Shown in pieces: positions 60,541 to 64,000 of a stretch of DNA of 64,000 nucleotides. How positions within the stretch are numbered: the first letter of the stretch is position 1; each line of letters begins with the position of its first letter. Source of the DNA: Lethocerus indicus (taxonomy: Eukaryota; Arthropoda; Insecta; Hemiptera; Belostomatidae); the NCBI GenBank assembly GCA_019843655.1, contig JACDQD010000006.1, forward strand, positions 8,362,034 through 8,426,033, read 5' to 3'. The position numbers and the translations under genes were made by a program. Below the pieces are notes generated by a model that had not been told where the DNA came from, ran no database searches, and saw nothing but the letters and a program-made list of their open reading frames with translations.

Positions 60541-61114
60541 GTATGATTTTCTTTTGTCATACTATCCATTAATAAGATTAACTTCCAAATATTTAACAAT
60601 CAAGACCATCGAAATAATTTATACCACTGGTAAGTTAACTTTGTGCTGGTAGTTTTTCAAATTATACAGCGTGTTCAATTTGGAGGATTAGTCTAATTTT
60701 CAATTATATTCTATATTTATAAGTGGAAAATGTTCATACATCGCATTTTACATTGTCAGTATTCTCGGATACATTGGCCGATGCGGTTTCTTTCTTAAAT
60801 TTACATTATATGAAATAAATATGGAAATTATGGTAATAATACATACATGGTTCGTAGTGTCGGACATGATTTTCATCGGAAAACATAAAGACCGTTATTG
60901 CATTATATTCTGACTTTCCAATATGAGAAATCGTCTTCGAAAACTTGACACGTCACAATAACCGATCCTGAAGTCGAGGTTGGCAACACTAAGTTGGAAG
61001 TAGCACCTTTCACCGAGGCGGCCGCTCTGATTTAATTATTTGGAAGTTCCCAACTTCCCTGATTAAATTTTAGTTTCAGTTTTCCTGTGTACTAATGTCC
61101 AAATCCATCTTCAG
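60541..61114 (+). other. Predicted GT-AG intron, 574 bp
   Basis: It starts GTATGATTTT and ends CCATCTTCAG. ACTAAT at 61,091-61,096, about 19 nt before the AG, is a good branch-point match, with TTTTCCTG upstream of it. A second donor-like CACTG/GTAAGTTA lies at 60,634 without a convincing acceptor and may be a pseudo-site. A GC-richer patch at 60,960-61,030 is otherwise unremarkable. Confidence 0.5.
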
Positions 61115-61132
61115 ACTTAGCCATTACCTCTG
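61115..61132 (+). CDS. 18-nt microexon (in frame, phase 1-1)
   Basis: The exon is bounded by CATCTTCAG/ACTTAG and ACCTCTG/GTAAGT, a near-perfect donor. Joined after the 60,435 exon, the carried G plus AC makes an Asp codon, and the exon adds DLAITS and leaves one base, so it can be skipped without a frameshift. Length divisible by three and matching phases are typical of alternatively used microexons, which in animals are often neuronal or muscle-specific. That is general knowledge and not shown here. The next exon was not found in the remaining 2.9 kb. Confidence 0.5.
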
Positions 61133-62093
61133 GTAAGTACATAATGCTCCCTCTACTCTGTTCCATTATCCTATTATTTGATCTTTAATGATACAGGAAA
61201 CGTATTGATAGGCGAATTCATTAGGTTATAATTTCACTTGGATGTCACAAATCATTCTAATAAGTTCTTACTATTAATTTTATAATTTTACAGGAGTTGA
61301 AATACATGATACATAAAATATTGTCGGTAAAAGAGGATATTAGGCATTAGTGTTAATGGTGTTGATGGCAAGTGTCGATGCTTTTGTATGAAAGGTATAT
61401 AAAACGCCTTCGCTTCTCCAATACTATAATTCATTTTCACCTTCATTGGTACGATAGCGAAAATTGATCTTCTATTGTGGAATTATAGAACTTACCTTCT
61501 ACGAAATAACAACTATTGGTTCTAAAATTACGTTATCAATGGCTATCGTCATTGCACGATCGCGATTTCCATTTGAATTACTTCATTTCTTGGTCATATT
61601 CCAATGAATATTTCGCCCTCATTGTCGAGTTGTTGCAGTATTGTGGCACCAGATATGATTTAGATGATTATTTCAAACTGGACTCATCTATAATTTTAGC
61701 GTCGGATTTTTTCTCGTGGCTCTCGCGGCCGTATAAATCTCATAAAACGGTTCCTGGGGAGGGTGCGTTTAATAAACTTATTTTTATTGGCGCTCAGTAG
61801 TTTAATTTTGGTAAATTGCAGTGTGGGCGTCCGGCGTTAAATTTTGCAATAGACTTGTGCACTAAAAGGGCATCCTCCGTTATCCGCGTTATATTTCTCA
61901 TGGTCCACTATATTTTATCATCTCTGAAATTTCGCGGAGGAGGTGTTTATTTCTGGCCATTTATTTCTCATCCGACCGAGGTCCCTTGCGGGGGATGTCT
62001 TCTAGTGCGTCCCTTGTTCAATAAGCCCATTCTCTTATACCGGCTTATGATGATACGGACAAATACAGAAATAATACATATTTGGATTTATAT
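61133..62093. other. Possible intron; no recognisable exon
   Basis: Starts with the strong donor of the microexon. An acceptor-like TTGGTAAATTGCAG near 61,821 opens into CpG-bearing sequence, but I could not close an exon after it. Frames of 94 and 127 codons (61,516-61,800 and 61,816-62,199) are unassigned. Confidence 0.4.
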
Positions 62094-62265
62094 GTTAGTG
62101 GAAGCTGAGAGAGTAAGGTTTATGTATGCGGCGTATAAAGCCGCAGGTTTAATAAAAACCTCCTCAAACAAAGTTTGTGTTTACAACCTTAGGGGCTGAA
62201 AAGTGTATGGTTTATGTTTGGCGCCTTATTAGACCTCGTCTATCCCTTGTCGGGAGGGGGATAGG
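62094..62265 (+). mobile_element. Dispersed repeat family, copy 3 (62.1 kb), expanded with stem-loops
   Basis: Shares GTTAGTGGAAGCTGAGAGAG, TTTATG, TTTACAACCTTAGGGGCTGA, TTATTAGACCTC and a GGGAGGGGGAT end with the copies at 42.7 and 54.0 kb. Unlike the others it has a central block with three exact stem-loops in a row: TGCGGC/GCCGCA (62,127-62,145), AGGTTT/AAACCT (62,145-62,161) and CAAAC/GTTTG (about 62,165-62,177). The 3' end adds CTATCCC/GGGGATAG. This may be the most complete copy, or a copy that gained an insertion. Confidence 0.7.
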
Positions 62266-62306
62266 CCCACCGAGTGTACACCAATATTTGTTCATTTTTT
62301 AAAGTG

Positions 62307-62350
<44 letters not shown>

Positions 62351-63344
62351 TTTAATTAACCTCCAACTTCATAGTACATTTGCAATTAATTTTAGAAAAT
62401 GTAGAAATTATATTATTGAAGTGAAATTTTGTTTGCATTAGAGGGTATATTCTACACTTTTTTAGTTCTTTTCTCTCTTACGAAATTATTTTAGATCATT
62501 TTATTATTAACTGTAATAAATATTAGTTTTAGTCTACCTGGGAAATGGAGGTGTTTTGGCCATTTCCATCGCTCTCTGTCCAGCTGCTCCGGAATCGCCA
62601 TTAGCGTGTAATACATTGGTATTGATTTTATGTTACCCCTGTTGTTTCGAACTCTCAAAGCCGTTAAGGGAGTTGAAAGGCGGTTTGGTCGATTTACTTA
62701 AATCTCCATGAAATAACGCGGTCTTCCGCCGATATTCACACCTTACAGCTCGATATCGTCCTAAGGACAAACCAACTCCATTATTGTGACACATAACTTG
62801 TTCCTGTTGGGCTATTTCCAAAAGATTAATCGACGTGTTTGTTCAGAATAGTCGCAGATATTTTTCTAAATTAAAATAACATACATATTTATTTTGACCT
62901 CCCATTAATGTTATCGAGTACATACTTATAAATGTCCAAATATAAAATAAGGAATTCGCATGGAAATGACAATAATTCGGAAAAACTGTGGTTATTTCTA
63001 GTCACGTTGTCATGCAATTCGGTAACTGCACATTTCGCGCTGAGCTTTAACTGTTTTGCGGCTACCATTGTTGTCGCGTCTATTTGTTCGCAATTCGCAT
63101 TTGGCGGTAGCTTGTATTCAGAGCGGGCTGTAACTTTTATTAAAACAAAAGGAAAGCAATATAGACCGCCCCTATCATTTCTGGTTGGTGGTTTTTGCTT
63201 CCAAACAAAGTTATTCAGGATTTTTAAAGCGGCTTTTACAGACCTGTGACTGCATAGAGCTAATATTATTACTATATAATTACAGTTATACTGCAACCAA
63301 TTAACTACTGATAACTAGCTGCTGGCTAATTACTTACTAAGAGT
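62266..63344. other. No recognisable gene; contains AT microsatellite
   Basis: Begins just after the repeat copy and holds the (AT)20 tract. At 62,889-63,296 a 135-codon minus frame and a 105-codon plus frame overlap almost fully. Neither shows a family motif, so neither is called. Confidence 0.5.
62309..62348. repeat. (AT)20 microsatellite
   Basis: About 20 uninterrupted AT dinucleotides. It is probably polymorphic and lies 45 bp beyond dispersed-repeat copy 3. Confidence 0.95.
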
Positions 63345-63366
63345 ATTTAGTAATTAATTACTAAAT
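63345..63366. repeat. 22-bp perfect palindrome (homeodomain-like core)
   Basis: The 11-nt half ATTTAGTAATT is followed directly by its exact reverse complement. The centre is TAATTAATTA, which contains overlapping TAAT cores. The palindrome ends cleanly. TAATTA pairs are typical homeodomain words, but AT-rich DNA makes them common, so function is not shown. Confidence 0.85.
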
Positions 63367-64000
63367 GTTAAGAGGGTATTTTTGCATTCGTATTGAATTA
63401 GGTAAATGAAAATATCGATATAATAATTTAGTGTTATGCATTTCATCAAATTGTGTACAACAATTTACTGACAACGATTGGAAAGGTTTTAAATTAATTT
63501 AGCCGCGAAGTAGATTTTAAGAATGACGCAACTTTATGCCTGCAATACGTAAAAACTCGACCGTGTATAGCGTCATTATAGAATATGATATATTAATTTA
63601 TGAGGTTACATTAGCCCTGATGCTATTGTAAAATTAACTTTTAACCTTTCAATCATAAGTTAATAAAAAATTCAGTAATGGAGTCGAGATATGAAAGGGA
63701 AGATTGGGCATATATCAAACTCTTCTGGAATATTAAAACGCAAACGATAAGAGGAACAAGGCCGGATTTCAATACGAAAACTAGTTGTGTTTGGGACCAA
63801 AAAATGAGGTGTTCGCATTTGGGCTGGCGGAAAAATGGGGCGTATCGGGCGGTCATGCAACAGTCCCATGACCGGGTCGGTCACGCTCTCCGTGCTCGGC
63901 CACGGTTCGAGCATAATAAATATCTCCGTCCGAGGATCAATAATAATAACTACCTAATGAGAAAAGATGCCGCCCAGGACAGTACAGGGTCGTAAAATTA
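63367..64000. other. No recognisable gene
   Basis: AT-rich, then a GC-balanced stretch from 63,670 open in overlapping plus (105 codons) and minus frames with no motif. The window ends here, so any exon would be cut off. Confidence 0.5.

Noticed and set aside
62889..63296. 135-codon minus frame overlapping a 105-codon plus frame
   Set aside because: Both strands are open over the same bases, and neither has family resemblance or splice support.
1..64000. CRISPR array, prophage, operon or other bacterial system
   Set aside because: No regularly spaced direct repeats, no adjacent long ORFs and no bacterial gene packing. The sequence looks eukaryotic throughout.

Overview
The window reads as nuclear DNA of an animal, most likely an arthropod and probably an insect. 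It is AT-rich with short GC-richer patches in which CpG is not depleted. It has no dense or collinear ORFs and no bacterial-type ribosome-binding-site/ORF layout. It does contain canonical GT-AG exon signals, tRNA-derived SINE-like heads, microsatellites and diverged dispersed repeats. The order-level identity cannot be settled from the sequence alone. I recognised no complete gene and no known protein family. None of the ATG-initiated reading frames (60 to 169 codons) gave a convincing match, and many overlap equally open frames on the other strand.

Layout. 1-9.6 kb is non-coding, with a diverged tandem duplication at 5.0-5.4 kb, a LINE/Penelope-like tail motif at 6.0 kb and a compound hairpin at 7.2 kb. 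9.6 kb holds one copy of a 90-bp repeat whose inverted partner lies at 54.6 kb. 10-31 kb is intergenic or intronic sequence with simple repeats, a G-quadruplex-prone tract and several exact hairpins. 31-46 kb holds a diverged local duplication, a short coding-like ORF, AT-rich direct and inverted repeats, a 22-bp perfect palindrome, a two-copy dispersed repeat and a cluster of inverted repeats. 46-50 kb holds two tRNA-like SINE heads. 52-54.7 kb holds a candidate exon, a decayed coding-like segment and repeat copies. 59.0-59.25 kb carries a degenerate array of TAATCC-type words at 10-11 bp spacing.

The best evidence for a gene is at 60.4-61.1 kb on the plus strand. A 106-nt exon (cag/GATG...CCAG/gtatga) is followed 574 bp later by an 18-nt microexon (ttcag/...CTG/gtaagt) with a textbook branch-point-like ACTAAT upstream. 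Only one of the three frames stays open across both exons. Much of the window could therefore be a long intron or upstream region of this gene. That is inference, because no other exon was securely joined to it.

The items most worth following up are the microexon pair, the helically spaced TAATCC array, and a three-copy, same-strand dispersed repeat family (42.7, 54.0 and 62.1 kb). The third copy of that family contains an extra run of stem-loops. Nothing here amounts to a demonstrable new biological system.
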